A stretch of 64,000 nucleotides of DNA from Ascarosepion bandense (GCA_037127315.1 JBBBDQ010001454.1:2274001-2338000), one strand, 5' to 3'. Counted from the first letter of the stretch, positions 43,376-54,222 are shown. The notes: generated from the letters alone by a model not told the origin. A program made the numbers and translations.

Positions 43376-43597
43376 CCCTCTAGGGCCATTCGTATCATAT
43401 TTGATGCAGTATGAAAACAAGCCTTGAAAGTAATATTTTCCTGAAAAATTTTTTAAGAGAAACATTTTATAAATTTCAAATGAAAGCAGTACTGACTGCT
43501 CAGTCAATGAATACCAAATGTTTCCTTATAGGGAAATACCAAATGTTTCCTTATAGGGAAATACTGTATCAAATATGATACGAATGGCCCTAGAGGG
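43376..43597. mobile_element. piggyBac-type MITE (222 bp, TTAA-flanked)
   Basis: TTAA at 43372-43375 and 43598-43601 flank a 222-bp element. Its 37-bp terminal inverted repeats start 'ccctctagggccattcgt' and differ at one position. Each end starts with CCC directly after TTAA, as in piggyBac-superfamily elements. It carries no transposase. An internal exact 25-bp tandem duplication is at 43511-43535 and 43536-43560. Confidence 0.9.
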
Positions 43598-43601
43598 TTA
43601 A

Positions 43602-44560
43602 TATCCAAAGATGACCTAGATAAGTTAGTCATATTAATATTTATAATTTTGTGAAGTAAATCTGATATGTAAAGCACTAATGATACATAGGAATAATGTA
43701 ATGATTTTAGTGACAGCTCTAGGTAATTTATGGGGTCACTATAAATGCCGGGTATAATTGGTCTAATATAATGTTTGGTTTGCGTTTTGGCTAAGCAATA
43801 TAGTGTAGGTATATAGGGTGATATTCTATTAATTTAGATCAATATCTTTTCATTTTTTAATAGTTTTTTATTGTTTTGTTGAAATTTTATATTTCAGTGT
43901 TTATTATTTGTTCATATTTCAGTTTTTATTATTTGTTCATATAGGTTTTGCCATTATTTAAAAGATATTCTAATTTTTCAGTGTAAATGTATGTGTCCAT
44001 TACAACTATACCACCACCTTTGTCAGATTTGGTTATGATAATTTTTTTTTATTGAAGTTCTTTAATCCCCGTGTAAATACTTCTAGGGTAATATAGTTTC
44101 AATGCCATTAGTGAGGGTTGCTGCTCAGATACCGTGAATGAAACCTTTTATTTTGTGTGATTGAAATTATGGTTTTTGGTTAAGGTGGCGATCGTGTCAT
44201 ATTTCCTTAATCCTATGAAAATTTCATCCGTAAATAATTTATGATTACATACAATTTTTTTATTTATAAAATATTCGCTTGATACTTGTATACATTATTT
44301 TGCTACATTTTAAACGGAAATTAATTTCGTTTTATCATTCAATTGAATGATAAAACGTTACCGACTTATAAATACGCATTCATACCTTTAACCACCCATG
44401 GTTTTCTAAAATACATAATTTAAAATTTCGTCAATCGTTAAATACACTTGACTCGTACATTATTTTTCACACATGCATTTAAACTGATATTTATACATAC
44501 TTACACTTAGTATAAGCATCTATTGCTTTTGACACAAACAGGCAAGGGTCACTATATGTA
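43602..44560. other. AT-rich spacer
   Basis: Contains 'atttcagt(g/t)ttttattatttgttcat' style short duplications near 43890-43940. No gene. Confidence 0.4.
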
Positions 44561-44676
44561 AAAATGATCAGCTATTGCTTTATTACACGTGACTAATGGT
44601 ATCAAGCCTCAATCAACATTCGAATATATTGTCTCTTTGTTGTTTTTTTAAATTTCATAAAATCTTAGACTCTGCG
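44561..44676 (+). repeat. dispersed repeat family I, copy 2
   Basis: 'aaaatgatcagctattgctt' then 'cacgtga', 'tcaatcaacattc', 'ctctttgttgttttttt' and 'ataaaatc', in common with 2850-2982 and 48291-48367. Confidence 0.6.
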
Positions 44677-44717
44677 TCTTATTAACAAATCTTTTAAGAA
44701 AATTAATAAAGTAAAAC

Positions 44718-44718
<1 letters not shown>

Positions 44719-44767
<49 letters not shown>
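44719..44767. repeat. (AT)n microsatellite
   Basis: AT run of about 48 bp directly before the large inverted repeat. Confidence 0.95.
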
Positions 44768-44768
<1 letters not shown>

Positions 44769-44772
<4 letters not shown>

Positions 44773-44998
44773 ATTATACTTTAGAACATGTACAAATTAC
44801 AATCCACTACAGAATTGTACATTTTGTTTCGACATTAAAACAACAAATTCTCATCAGGTAGTTAGTAATGATGGTAATAAATAATAACGATTATTACCAT
44901 CATTACTAACTACCCGATGAGACATTGTTCTGTCAATGTCGAAAGAAAATGTACAATTTTGTAGTAGATGTTTGTACATGTTCTAAATTATAATTTAT
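44769..44998. repeat. large inverted repeat (foldback-like), ~110-bp arms
   Basis: Left arm 44769-44880 and right arm 44891-44998 are inverse copies with roughly 85-90% identity by eye. They are separated by only 10 bases ('ataataacga'). Shared blocks include 'ttagaacatgtacaaa', 'ttgtacatttt', 'ttcgacatt', 'ctcatc' and 'gtagttagtaatgatggtaa'. Class is unknown: a foldback element, or two copies of one SINE-like tail joined head to head. Confidence 0.9.
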
Positions 44999-45087
44999 AA
45001 TAAATATTCATTGCTCTATTTCTATATTAACCATTGTTTTAAATTAATGCTTTGAATGTCGCAAATATTTTGTTCGTTCCTTATTCA

Positions 45088-45104
<17 letters not shown>

Positions 45105-45122
<18 letters not shown>

Positions 45123-45182
45123 AATCATATCACCCCGAGCAAGGCAGTAACGCCACTGATGCGCAGGGGGCTACGTAAGGGT
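45105..45182 (-). mobile_element. LINE-type 3' tail shared with the 19.3 kb LINE
   Basis: A T run (poly-A on the minus strand, 45106-45122) is followed by 'caccccgagcaaggca' and 'gcagggggctacgta', which also form the 3' end of the LINE at 19271-19330. Upstream on the minus strand the sequence is different, so this is another element borrowing or sharing that tail. Confidence 0.75.
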
Positions 45183-45189
45183 AAAAAGA

Positions 45190-45740
45190 ATGGAAAAGAG
45201 AAAGCCGAAAACCGCATCCTAAACAGGAAACAAGGGATGAGCCTCTTCACCTGTTCAATAGATGTGGGTGGAGTGTGAACCGGGCGATAGTTTAGTCTAT
45301 CTACTCCAATTGAAAAAAAAAATAAAATAATAAAGGAAAAGAGTGAAAAGATTGGAAAAGAGAAAACCGGAAACCGCATCCTAAACAGGAAACAAGGGAT
45401 GAGCCTCTTCACCTGTTCAATAGATGTGGGTGGAGTGTGAACCGGGCGATAGTTTAGTCTATCTACTCCAATTGAAAAAAAAAATAAAATAATAAAGGAA
45501 AAGAGTGAAAAGATTGGAAAAGAGAAAACCGGAAACCGCATCCTAAACAGGAAACAAGGGATGAGCCTCTTCACCTGTTCAATAGATGTGGGTGGAGTGT
45601 GAACCGGGCGATAGTTTAGTCTATCTACTCCAATTGAAAAAAAAAATAAAATAATAAAGGAAAAGAGTGAAAAGATTGGAAAAGAGAAAACCGGAAACCG
45701 CATCCTAAACAGTAAACAAGGGATGAGCCTCTTCACCTGT
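45190..45740 (-). repeat. 162-bp tandem repeat, about 3.4 units
   Basis: The marker 'gagcctcttcacctgttc' recurs at 45239, 45401, 45563 and 45725, a constant 162-base period. Inner units look identical by eye and the outer ones carry few changes. Because 162 is divisible by three, a 203-residue frame stays open on the minus strand (45125-45736) and repeats every 54 residues with hydrophobic Phe/Ile-rich stretches. I regard this frame as a by-product of the array. Confidence 0.9.
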
Positions 45741-45754
45741 TAATATATATATTA

Positions 45755-45929
45755 GCAGTATAGCCCGGCGTTGCGCGGGTGAAATGAAAGCTTTAAAATT
45801 AATCCATGGTCCTAGAGCTCAGACTCAGCCTAAAGAATATTTGTGAAGTTTGGTGAGAATCCGATAAAATTGTGGATTTGTATGAAGGATATACAGACAG
45901 ATAAACAGACACACACACAAATATCTTGC

Positions 45930-45980
<51 letters not shown>

Positions 45981-46284
45981 CGATTTTCTGAACTATTGTA
46001 AGAACTGTAACCTTGAAACTTCTGAATATCGTTTCTTATGTCTTTGTCTATGAGTGTATCAAATTTGATTAAAATTGAACCACTCCTTCTATAACCCCAT
46101 TTTTTTCGATTATCGATTTTCGATATTTAGCGGGGGTATCTTGACACAAAACCTAGCTAATGACACTCGCAAACGCTTATAGTACAACCGTATAAATTTT
46201 CAAGAAAATCGGTTCAGCCGTTTAGGAGTCTATATGTAACGGACACACACACAGACACACACAGACAAATTCCATTTATATATA
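45755..46284 (+). repeat. dispersed element with 'cccggcgttgc' start and 'cggttcagccgttt' end
   Basis: It begins 'tagcccggcgttgcgcgggt' and later has 'tttggtgagaatccgat'. An (AT)n lies at 45937-45978. It ends with 'atcggttcagccgtttagga' and 'acagacacacacagac'. I recall such phrases from widespread invertebrate retroelement 3' regions. There is no coding part here. Confidence 0.6.
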
Positions 46285-46467
46285 AGTTTATATATATATA
46301 TATCAAATTCACTACGAAAACAAATCTTAAATATGATACGAAAATTAAAGAAAATTACTTTTAAGAAAATAATTAGCTACGTAGACAAATAGATAATTAT
46401 ATTATCAGCGTAATTGTACACGATTGTGTCGTTGGCTGATTATATTTATAATTATCTATCTATCTAT

Positions 46468-46541
<74 letters not shown>

Positions 46542-46718
46542 ACTATAGGCGTAAGCGTAATTAAATATTACTAATATGATGATACTTTGATATCGAAGCC
46601 TTCTGAAATTCTAAATTAGTTCTCTATAAAACTGATTCTGTTTTATGTCTATATATTAGTTTTCCCTTTGCTTTATCTTGTCCATTCTTTCCTGAGACGA
46701 GATATTCGTTGAAATGCT

Positions 46719-46759
<41 letters not shown>

Positions 46760-47198
46760 GAGAGAGAGAGAGGAGGAGGAGAGAATATCTTTTAATATCT
46801 TTGAAGATCTTTGAAGATCTCCAAAAACTATCAAAATTCAAGTAGCGTGAAATCGAAATCTCAAATATGTATCACGTGAGAACAACACTAATTCTAGTTG
46901 CAGTTGAGTTGGAGTCCTCGGTTTGATTGAAAAAGGTTGCAATAGACTCATTAAAGAGGTTGCTAGTAGCTAACACCTTGAAGAAATAGAAATAATTCTA
47001 CACACAAGTAGAGGTCAGACCTTACAGAAGGCTTTATCTGTGTAAAATACGTGTGATCTGAGGGGTTTTTTTTTTTAATAATTAAGGAAAAATGATATGA
47101 TACCATTTCTTGCCATAGGTCCCTTGTTGGGACCCAGAAAGAAATATGTATGCACCTGAAATCAAAGCAAATAAACTACTATTACTACTTTTACTCCT

Positions 47199-47202
<4 letters not shown>
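46285..47202. other. spacer with (CA)n(AT)n and (AG)n arrays
   Basis: CA/AT compound array at 46462-46537 and AG array at 46721-46775. No gene. Confidence 0.8.

Positions 47203-47244
<42 letters not shown>
47203..47244. repeat. (AAT)n microsatellite
   Basis: About 14 AAT units. Confidence 0.95.
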
Positions 47245-47744
47245 TAGTTTGAGACTCTGGATCGTCAAACTATTGATGCTGGGTTACGAAGCCTAATATA
47301 CCTATCTGACACCCTACTGATGAAGGTATACAAAACCAAAAATCAAAATGGTAAGAGGTTTTGATGAAAGTAATACATAACCTTTCACATGGGGTTCAGT
47401 GAGAACACCCCTGGTCGGGTTTCCTAGTCTGTTTAAATGGTCTCAAATTTAGGATGTATCGAAGTCAACATTACTGCACCATCCTACAATCTTAAACAGT
47501 AAAACAACCTCTCGACACTAGGTAAGAATCTCTGCCATTATTCCCATCATAGAAGAAGATTCACAGTGCATCAGCCCTTGATTGACATGCCTAAATGTTT
47601 ACTGTCAAAATATCTGTGGTACTGGAAGAGCTAATTATTCTAGCTTATATTGAATTGTTAAAATAAAATATGAACATATTACCTTTAATCACTTAAGACC
47701 AGAAGCCATGAAAATTATTACCTACGTCTTAAGGTATTCTGTCG

Positions 47745-47945
47745 CGTTTGTCTGTTTGCTTGTATTTGTGCTTGTTTTCTGTCTGTCTGTCGTCCAGATA
47801 TCTCAAAACCAGCTCGATGGATTCAGATGAAACTTTCAGGGATGATTAGCCTCATGACTGGCACAAATTGATTAGATTTTAGGTCCGATCCGGTACGGGA
47901 TAAAGTTTCGGGTATTTTTCCGGTTTTATTACAAAATTTATTTTT
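47745..47945 (+). repeat. dispersed repeat ('gatatctcaaaacc' type)
   Basis: Contains 'ctgtctgtctgtcgtccag', 'atatctcaaaaccagctcga', 'gatgaaactttcagggatga' and 'gtccgatccggtacggga'. I recall this phrase series from repetitive sequence of other animals. It occurs once here and its class is unknown. Confidence 0.5.
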
Positions 47946-48290
47946 TACCTTTCAAATGCCAAATACTGAATTACCTCCTCTACATCATTCTAAATACCGA
48001 ATGACCTACCCTGATTTTATTTGAATGTGCATTTGATTTTGATAGCGGTCGAGTTCATTTTTTGTATTTTTCTCTTGAGAGCAGTCAAGTTTCATTCCAG
48101 TTATTTTTCTCATCTCTTAATCGCTGAAATGATGTCGGCATTTTCTTAGCAGAGGTTTGCCGTTCTTGACTGCTCCTTCAAGCTATTATTGTTATTAAAC
48201 AAAATGATTAACGTAACGCTTCCAAAATTCTTTAAGTTATATTATAAATTTTTTCCAAGTATAAAAATATATAAATCTCCAATGCTTCGT

Positions 48291-48367
48291 AAAATGATCA
48301 TCTATTGCTTTATTGCACGTGATACATATCTGACCAATGGAATCAAGTCTCAATCAAGCACTTTTTC
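48291..48367 (+). repeat. dispersed repeat family I, copy 3
   Basis: 'aaaatgatcatctattgctt', 'tattgcacgtgata', 'tctcaatcaa' match copies 1 and 2. The copy is truncated on the right. Confidence 0.6.
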
Positions 48368-48457
48368 TTAAGAGACATGAAAATTATAAGTCTTTTTAAA
48401 AAACTGTCTTGTCTTGTAAGGAAAAAAGTGTTTATAGAGATATAGAGAGACAGGAAA

Positions 48458-48533
48458 GTGTGTTGTGGTGTAGTGGATCTCAGCTCCGAACGAGAAAGTG
48501 GAGAACCGAGTTCGAATTCCAGTTCGATATCTG
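48458..48533 (+). mobile_element. SINE-A head fragment
   Basis: 'tgtgttgtggtgtagtggat' (A box region) and 'gagttcgaattcc' (B box). It stops soon after the head. Confidence 0.75.
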
Positions 48534-48701
48534 TAGCACTAAATCACATTATCACTTGGTTAAAACCAGGTAAAACAGTTTCTGAAAGACAATGTGAATA
48601 ACAGTGTTAAAATGAAATGTCTAAAACCACTTCAAGAAGTCAGAAGTCTGAGCTGGAAATGGATGAAAATCTAAATGTTTAATTTCCGAAGAGAATCTGA
48701 G

Positions 48702-48715
48702 CCCCCCCCCCCCCC
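48702..48715. repeat. poly-C run
   Basis: Fourteen consecutive C, exceptional in this AT-rich window. Confidence 0.95.
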
Positions 48716-48782
48716 AAATCAACTTTTCAACCAATAATTACTTGTACATCTACCACTGAACTGCACAAAAAGATATACATAT

Positions 48783-48897
48783 TGTCGGTAAATGATCACC
48801 ACTTTTTTTGCCACACGATTACCGAAGTTAAGTAGCATCAAACCTGGCCAATACTTGGATGGGTAACTGCTTGGGAATACCAGATTCTGCAAACTTA
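48783..48897 (+). pseudogene. 5S rRNA pseudogene
   Basis: This aligns along most of the 5S rRNA. Recognisable are 'ccgaagttaagtagcatc' (box A region), 'cctggccaatacttggat', 'gggtaactgcttgggaatac' (intermediate element and box C region) and an end near 'ctgcaaactta'. The first third is eroded. Substitutions at conserved positions and no neighbouring copies indicate a dispersed pseudogene or a 5S-derived SINE head rather than a functional gene. Confidence 0.85.
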
Positions 48898-48925
48898 GAT
48901 ATGCATTTGGTGTAAAAAAATACTA

Positions 48926-49050
48926 ATGGATAATGGCTCGGAATTGTTAATCGGAAAGTCGCGTTCTCATTCTAGCGAGGTTTATTATATTCACTTACAC
49001 GCAGACGCATAGACCTACCTCTTCCCCATCCAGCTATTGGTTAATTAGTA
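48926..49050 (+). mobile_element. SINE-A variant, 5' part
   Basis: 'ataatggctcggaattgtta', 'cacttacacgcagacgc' and 'cagctattggttaattagta' match the diverged SINE-A at 285-716 better than the reference, suggesting a subfamily. Confidence 0.65.
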
Positions 49051-49802
49051 ACACTAGTATCACTAAAACATTATTATCACCAAAAAAGTAAAATAAAAAT
49101 TTTCTTACACAATATTTAGATTTCGGTATTAAATAACCGATAGAGTTATTAGCCACTAAACCAAAACAGCCATACCAAACTAACTTACTGAACTAGACAA
49201 AACAATACTACACACAAAATCAAGAAAAAAATGGGTGCTTGTGTCTTTGGAAGTGGGAAGAAAATGTTATATCCAACATTTCTCACACTCTAAGTCTGCA
49301 AATTTTAATCCTGACCCGTCTTACGTTGTCATGGCAACCGACAGGCTTGTACATTTATAGCAGTCACCAGACTGATTTTGTTCTGTCATCGATAAATTTT
49401 TAAAAGGATGATTTACGATTCTTTTCCGTCCTCAACTATTAAGTATTTACGAGCTGTTTTCCATGTCAGTTGTAATAAATAATAGATTCTTTTATTAAAG
49501 GTTTAACTGCTCGATGTTAGAGGCAAGTGTATGAGCACTTTATTATATGTAAAAAGTTCCACATTTAATATTACTTTATTGCATGAATAATTGAATATGA
49601 TTGTATGTATTCATGCACAGTTTATGTCCGAGTAAATTAATGCAAATTCAACCAATCGTCAATCGTTAAAAGAAAGAAAATAGACAGGCATTTTAATATG
49701 AATATATTTTGAAATATGCTCTATGTCTCTACTGCCCGCTCTCCCACCCACACACTTGCACACACATACATACCCACACAGAGACAGTCATACACATATT
49801 TG
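49051..49802. other. AT-rich spacer
   Basis: Nothing recognised. Confidence 0.4.
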
Positions 49803-50005
49803 TATTTACACTATTTACATTGTTCGGTAATTTGTCGCCATGTTTGTTGCTATATTTACAACATTTCGGTGATTAAATGTTCCGACGTACTACAGGTGAT
49901 TGGAATTTGGTAAATGAACCCTTTATTTTAACTCAACTAAGTTTTTTGTTCACTTCTGCTGTAGTCAGGTATTGTAGTCAGCCCTTTGGATCAAGTCACT
50001 GGTTC
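49803..50005 (-). mobile_element. SINE-D, minus copy of a head-to-head pair
   Basis: Inverse tail 'tttacactatttacattg', core 'acatttcggtgatt', then 'cacttctgctgtagtcaggt' and the head near 'ggatcaagtcactgg'. It abuts the plus copy starting at about 50006. Confidence 0.75.
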
Positions 50006-50222
50006 CAGCCATGGCTTTAACTCAAATAGTTGTTAACTCAATACCTGGCTACAGCAGAAGTGAAAAAAAACTTAGTTCATTTAAATTAAATTAATAATTG
50101 ATACTGAGACCGAGAATAATTTACCCCAGTGAGTGAAATAAAAGATACATTTCGAAATTCCACTCACTTTGAAGAAGGTTGAAAAAGTCGTGAATATGAC
50201 CGAAACGTCGTGATTATGGTGT
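50006..50222 (+). mobile_element. SINE-D, plus copy of a head-to-head pair
   Basis: Head 'gttgttaactcaatacctgg', then 'ctacagcagaagtgaa', body, core 'tttgaagaaggttgaaaaag' and 'gaccgaaacgtcgtg'. Its first 50 bases are the inverse of 49935-49980. Confidence 0.75.
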
Positions 50223-50470
50223 AGGGAAGATATTTCTCCCTCGTAATTGAACTCTTCCTTTTTCATTCAATTACAAAATCATTTTTCTTTAAATTTGTAA
50301 TACATGTTGTGCAGGTTTGTTTTTGTTATATTTTAGTACTATCACTCGTGCATGTTAATGAACCTGTCTAGGGAGGGGGTACTGGTAGGGAGACTTCAGT
50401 TCTTTCTCATGAAAGTTCAGTCCCTAAGAGAGGAGACCTCTTCTGTCCCTTTTTTTCTTCTTGGCTTCCG

Positions 50471-50585
50471 TTTTTTTTTTTTTTTTTTTTTTTTTTTAGG
50501 GTCGGCTCTTTACCTTCCTGACCAACAGGACGTCCACACACGTGGAAACTGGTCAGCATATACAAAGCCTAGTGTGGGGAAAAAA
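50471..50585 (-). mobile_element. poly-T and SINE-like family F fragment
   Basis: A 27-base T run (50471-50497) is followed by 'accttcctgaccaacagga', which matches the family F fragment at 5985-6078 in the same orientation. The T run may be the element's poly-A tail on the minus strand or an independent run. Confidence 0.45.
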
Positions 50586-51200
50586 GTAATTTCTGTTCAC
50601 GGTTAAAGGCCCCTGGTATGTTATTTCTTTGTCCTCGTTCTGTAAACACCCTCGTTCCTTTGGACTGCATAAATAAGTATTTGTTTTGGACATATATATG
50701 TAAATCCTTTTAATACGTGTATTTAATTTGTTTAGCTTATTAAATGTTTTGTTTGTCACAGTCGCGTATCTCGTCTTTCTATATTCGCATTCGGTGTTAG
50801 TGTATCAATGACTACGCTAATGCTAATATCAGTATCGGTGCTACTGGAAGGCTAAAACGTATTATTCTTCTTAACACAAAATAGCCGGCAAATTATGGTT
50901 GGCTGATAAGCCTATACTGATACTGGAAACAAAAATGAAGGCCACATTCTGAACAATTTCAATAGTTTAAATAATTAAAATACCTCTTCTAAGAATTATA
51001 TATATAATATTGATTGTTTAATTACTTAGTCTTTGGTTATAATAAAATCAGACCAGTACAAATTTGTATTAAAAAGGGTTCAATACGATTATATTGTAGA
51101 AGGTTTGAATATTCTTCATTTGTAAACGAGTTATTACGCGACCTATGTTTCTACCATGTGGTGTTTTCAGGTGACCTGAAGACACTACGTGGTTTAAAAA

Positions 51201-51201
<1 letters not shown>
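50586..51201. other. spacer
   Basis: No gene or element recognised. Confidence 0.4.
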
Positions 51202-51269
<68 letters not shown>

Positions 51270-51293
51270 CTGTGTGTCTGTGTGTGTGTGTGT
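51202..51293. repeat. (AT)n(GT)n compound microsatellite
   Basis: AT to about 51240, GT (with 'ct' interruptions) to 51293. Confidence 0.95.
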
Positions 51294-51619
51294 ATCGTTT
51301 AAAATGTATTATAATTGTTTTTGTTTAGTTTCTTTTTCTTTTTTACTTTTTTGAGGGGAAATGTGTTTTTAGTAGTGATTGATGTTTATAGATACAGTTA
51401 GAGTAGATATTGGAAACAACAAATGGTCACTATCAGTTTCTTCAATCGAAGAACATTGTACTGAGGCGTGACACTTCCAGTCTATATGCAGTGTTAATTG
51501 TTCTGTCCACACTTTCTAATTACCTACTCATCTGATATAATGTTAAAATGTTCTGGTCTCGACCCACTTAAAATCTGATCAAATATTTTTTTAATATTTT
51601 CTTCATCAAGCTTCACATG

Positions 51620-51681
<62 letters not shown>
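51620..51681. repeat. (AT)n microsatellite
   Basis: AT run of about 62 bp, immediately left of the palindrome. Confidence 0.95.
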
Positions 51682-51687
<6 letters not shown>

Positions 51688-51701
51688 AATTATGGATAAA
51701 T

Positions 51702-51771
51702 GGATTATTATATAAAGTAAATACACAACATATATATATATATGTTGTGTATTTACTTTATATAATAATCC
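51702..51771. repeat. perfect 70-bp palindrome
   Basis: Bases 51702-51736 and 51737-51771 are exact inverse complements with no spacer. The arm begins 'ggattattatataaag' and contains 'taaatacacaacatatata'. I checked it base by base. Such sequences extrude as cruciforms and are unstable when cloned. Confidence 0.95.
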
Positions 51772-52429
51772 AGGTATATAAAGCTAGGTTTATAATTACC
51801 ATCTTGATGTGAAGTTAAAATGTATTAAGTAGGACTCTGTGTTTTTTGTAACCCATGTATTTTCGATCAACTACGATAGAATCCTTAGGGATAAATTTTA
51901 AAATAACTATAAGAGAGCGCATACACAGCAGTTTATAAAAATCACCATCTCAACGCTTACAGTTACATTAAGTCTGTCTTCGCAATTCACCCGTGAGTAT
52001 AATCTCGCAGAAGATCAAAAGTACTTGGGTTAGCAAAATCTAACGCCCTTGATGAGTTTCAACTCAGCATCAAGAACATAATTAGAGAACCAGAAATTAT
52101 TATTTTAAAAATATGCAGACATTAATATGTCTATACTATTCCGATATATTTGTGCATTTCAATTGAACAATTGCTTTACTTTTTCTTTTACCATAGGGTC
52201 AGTTTTAGACCCCATGGATTTACAGGTTGTAATTGATTTCTATTTTTACCTGAGATTAGATCACTTACAGTGATGTGCAGTAATATGTATCCATTTTCGG
52301 GGTGTATGAGGAAATTTGTTTGGAAACATATTGCTTTATTCGTGGTTGTATCAGATCTTTATGACGCCCAGACACTATTGTCTCAACTGTCGATTAGTTG
52401 TCCTATGGACAATGTCTGTGATGGACGTT
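51772..52429. other. spacer
   Basis: No gene recognised. Confidence 0.4.
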
Positions 52430-52606
52430 ATTTTAAATGTCAGCCGTGTCATCAAGACAAGAAGCAAACTGGTTTCATCAGTTCAAAACGTAAAGGAAAA
52501 TGCGGTTGTAAGAAAATTATAACAAGGGACGACGTGTACGTGATCAAGGAAAGTGTGAAAAATCTTAGGAAGACGTTATTCGTTTTGTTTCGATCAATTT
52601 GCACGA

Positions 52607-52608
<2 letters not shown>
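52430..52608 (+). pseudogene. Tc1-like transposase N-terminal (HTH) fragment
   Basis: Reading frame contains 'QTGFISSKRKGKCGCKKI', then 'TRDDVYVIKESVKNLRKT', corresponding to the region between the two DNA-binding subdomains and the start of the catalytic part in Tc1-family proteins. It ends at 'ttgcacgagg' followed by an (AT)n array, the same terminal block as at 24352. No catalytic domain. Confidence 0.65.

Positions 52609-52654
<46 letters not shown>
52609..52654. repeat. (AT)n microsatellite
   Basis: AT run between the Tc1 fragment and a SINE-C fragment. Confidence 0.95.
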
Positions 52655-52656
<2 letters not shown>

Positions 52657-52697
52657 GTTTCGCTGTATCACAGCTCATCAGTACTGTTAGACTCCGA
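52655..52697 (-). mobile_element. SINE-C 3' end fragment
   Basis: 'ctgtttcgctgtatcacagc' and 'tcatcagtactgttaga' are the inverse of the SINE-C 3' part. The 3' end runs into the AT array. Confidence 0.75.
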
Positions 52698-52736
52698 AAT
52701 ATATATTTAACAGAAAGTGGGTGGCTTGTACGTAAA

Positions 52737-52905
52737 GTCCAAAATGATATCCTATTAATATTAATCTTATTAATATTCAAAATGATCCAGCCAGAGGGCT
52801 CGATGTAAATAGCATTATCTCTTTCTAAGCCAAATATGAAAATTTTCAAATAAAACTTCGAAAATCACATGTGTCGTATGATCATTTCCGAGAAAAACAT
52901 TTTTT
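52737..52905 (+). repeat. dispersed repeat family E/L, truncated copy 3
   Basis: 'cctattaatattaatcttat', 'aaaatgatccag', 'agagggctcgatgtaaatag' match 34699-34776. Similarity fades after about 52905. Confidence 0.65.
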
Positions 52906-54174
52906 ATTATTATTATAAAAAATTCAAAAAGGAATACATACGTTAAGAGGATGGCTAACACAGTAATCCAGCACTCTTTTCTTTTTTGTAACGAATATTT
53001 GGTATGTCTTTTAACTCCTGTTAGCACCCATAGAAAATAAGCCTTTGACGTGTTTCTTTATTTTATTTTTGTATGTTCAACCACACCTCCTCTTTTTGCA
53101 TACAAGCTGCTTGTTCCGAGTAAAAGTGACAGGTAAATGACGCTTTCTTAATAAATTACAAATTGTGACATTTTTTTCCAAAATTTATAGATACGTTTTA
53201 AACATATAATTTGTCCTACTTCACTAGCAACAATGTTTACGTGATAAATTGAAGTAATTACTTAATTATCAGCAGAAAATAAAAAATTGTCCTTTCTTCA
53301 ATTTTTTTCACTTCAATTTCGCAAATTATAAATAAAACACGACGACCTTATTATATTTTAATACCATAGGCAAACGTTTGATTTTCTATATTTTAATGAT
53401 GATTTTAACAAGATATTTTTTTAAATCAACAATAGGCAATACTTATTCCTAGAAATTTTCTTCTTCTATAAGAGAGATCAATTTAGGATTTTAGTGTAAT
53501 TATAAAGTACGCATTTATTTTGTACAAAAAACTATTTAATATTCGGTTACTAGGCTGCGTTCTTATTGATTCACCTTCGTTCAATGAGACAGAATAATGA
53601 CTCACATTTATTGTTGACTATATAGGTTTTTCGATATTTGAGGTAATTTTCTCTCTGACCAACTTTCCTTAAACGAACGCAAGTAACACAAATTAAAGTA
53701 GAACCTTCCTGCGTATGAATACAGTCAGCGGGCTAAAACTTGTGTGTTATTTTTTTTTTGCAGAATCCAAACCGCAATTTGCCGTAAAGGTGACCAAGCA
53801 AAGAGAGAACACCGGTTTGTAGAAATGCGTGAAAGCAAATAACACTTGCATTATTATGTCTTATCTTTTTTCTTTTTTCTCTTTTTCTCTTCTTTACATT
53901 AATCACTCGTCTATCTTTTCTTTATCCTTGCTTTCTCCTTTTCTTTGGGGTTCTTTTAGAATGAGCGAGAAATTTTCGTAAATAACCGTTACAAATGTCT
54001 ATTCTAATATGAACATGTGTGCGTCTATGTAAAATAAAAGAAAAGAAAAGGATTTTTTTATGGGGGTATATTTTTTGAGGACCAACTGTTGTACCATCTG
54101 GGTCTGACGAGCCGCGATAATAACAACATGACGCGGTAAAATATGTATTACCCACTGTAATAATCTAAAATCTG

Positions 54175-54176
<2 letters not shown>
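52906..54176. other. AT-rich spacer
   Basis: No supported gene or repeat. Several short ORFs have no family features. Confidence 0.4.

Positions 54177-54222
<46 letters not shown>

Noticed and set aside
45125..45736. 203-residue repetitive hydrophobic ORF as a membrane protein
   Set aside because: It is produced by a 162-bp tandem array whose period is divisible by three. It overlaps a LINE-type tail and has no promoter, splice sites or recognisable family.
45190..45740. CRISPR-like array
   Set aside because: The 162-bp units are contiguous with no unique spacers, and the genome is animal.
48783..48897. Functional 5S rRNA gene
   Set aside because: The 5' third is eroded, conserved bases are changed and no tandem 5S cluster is present.
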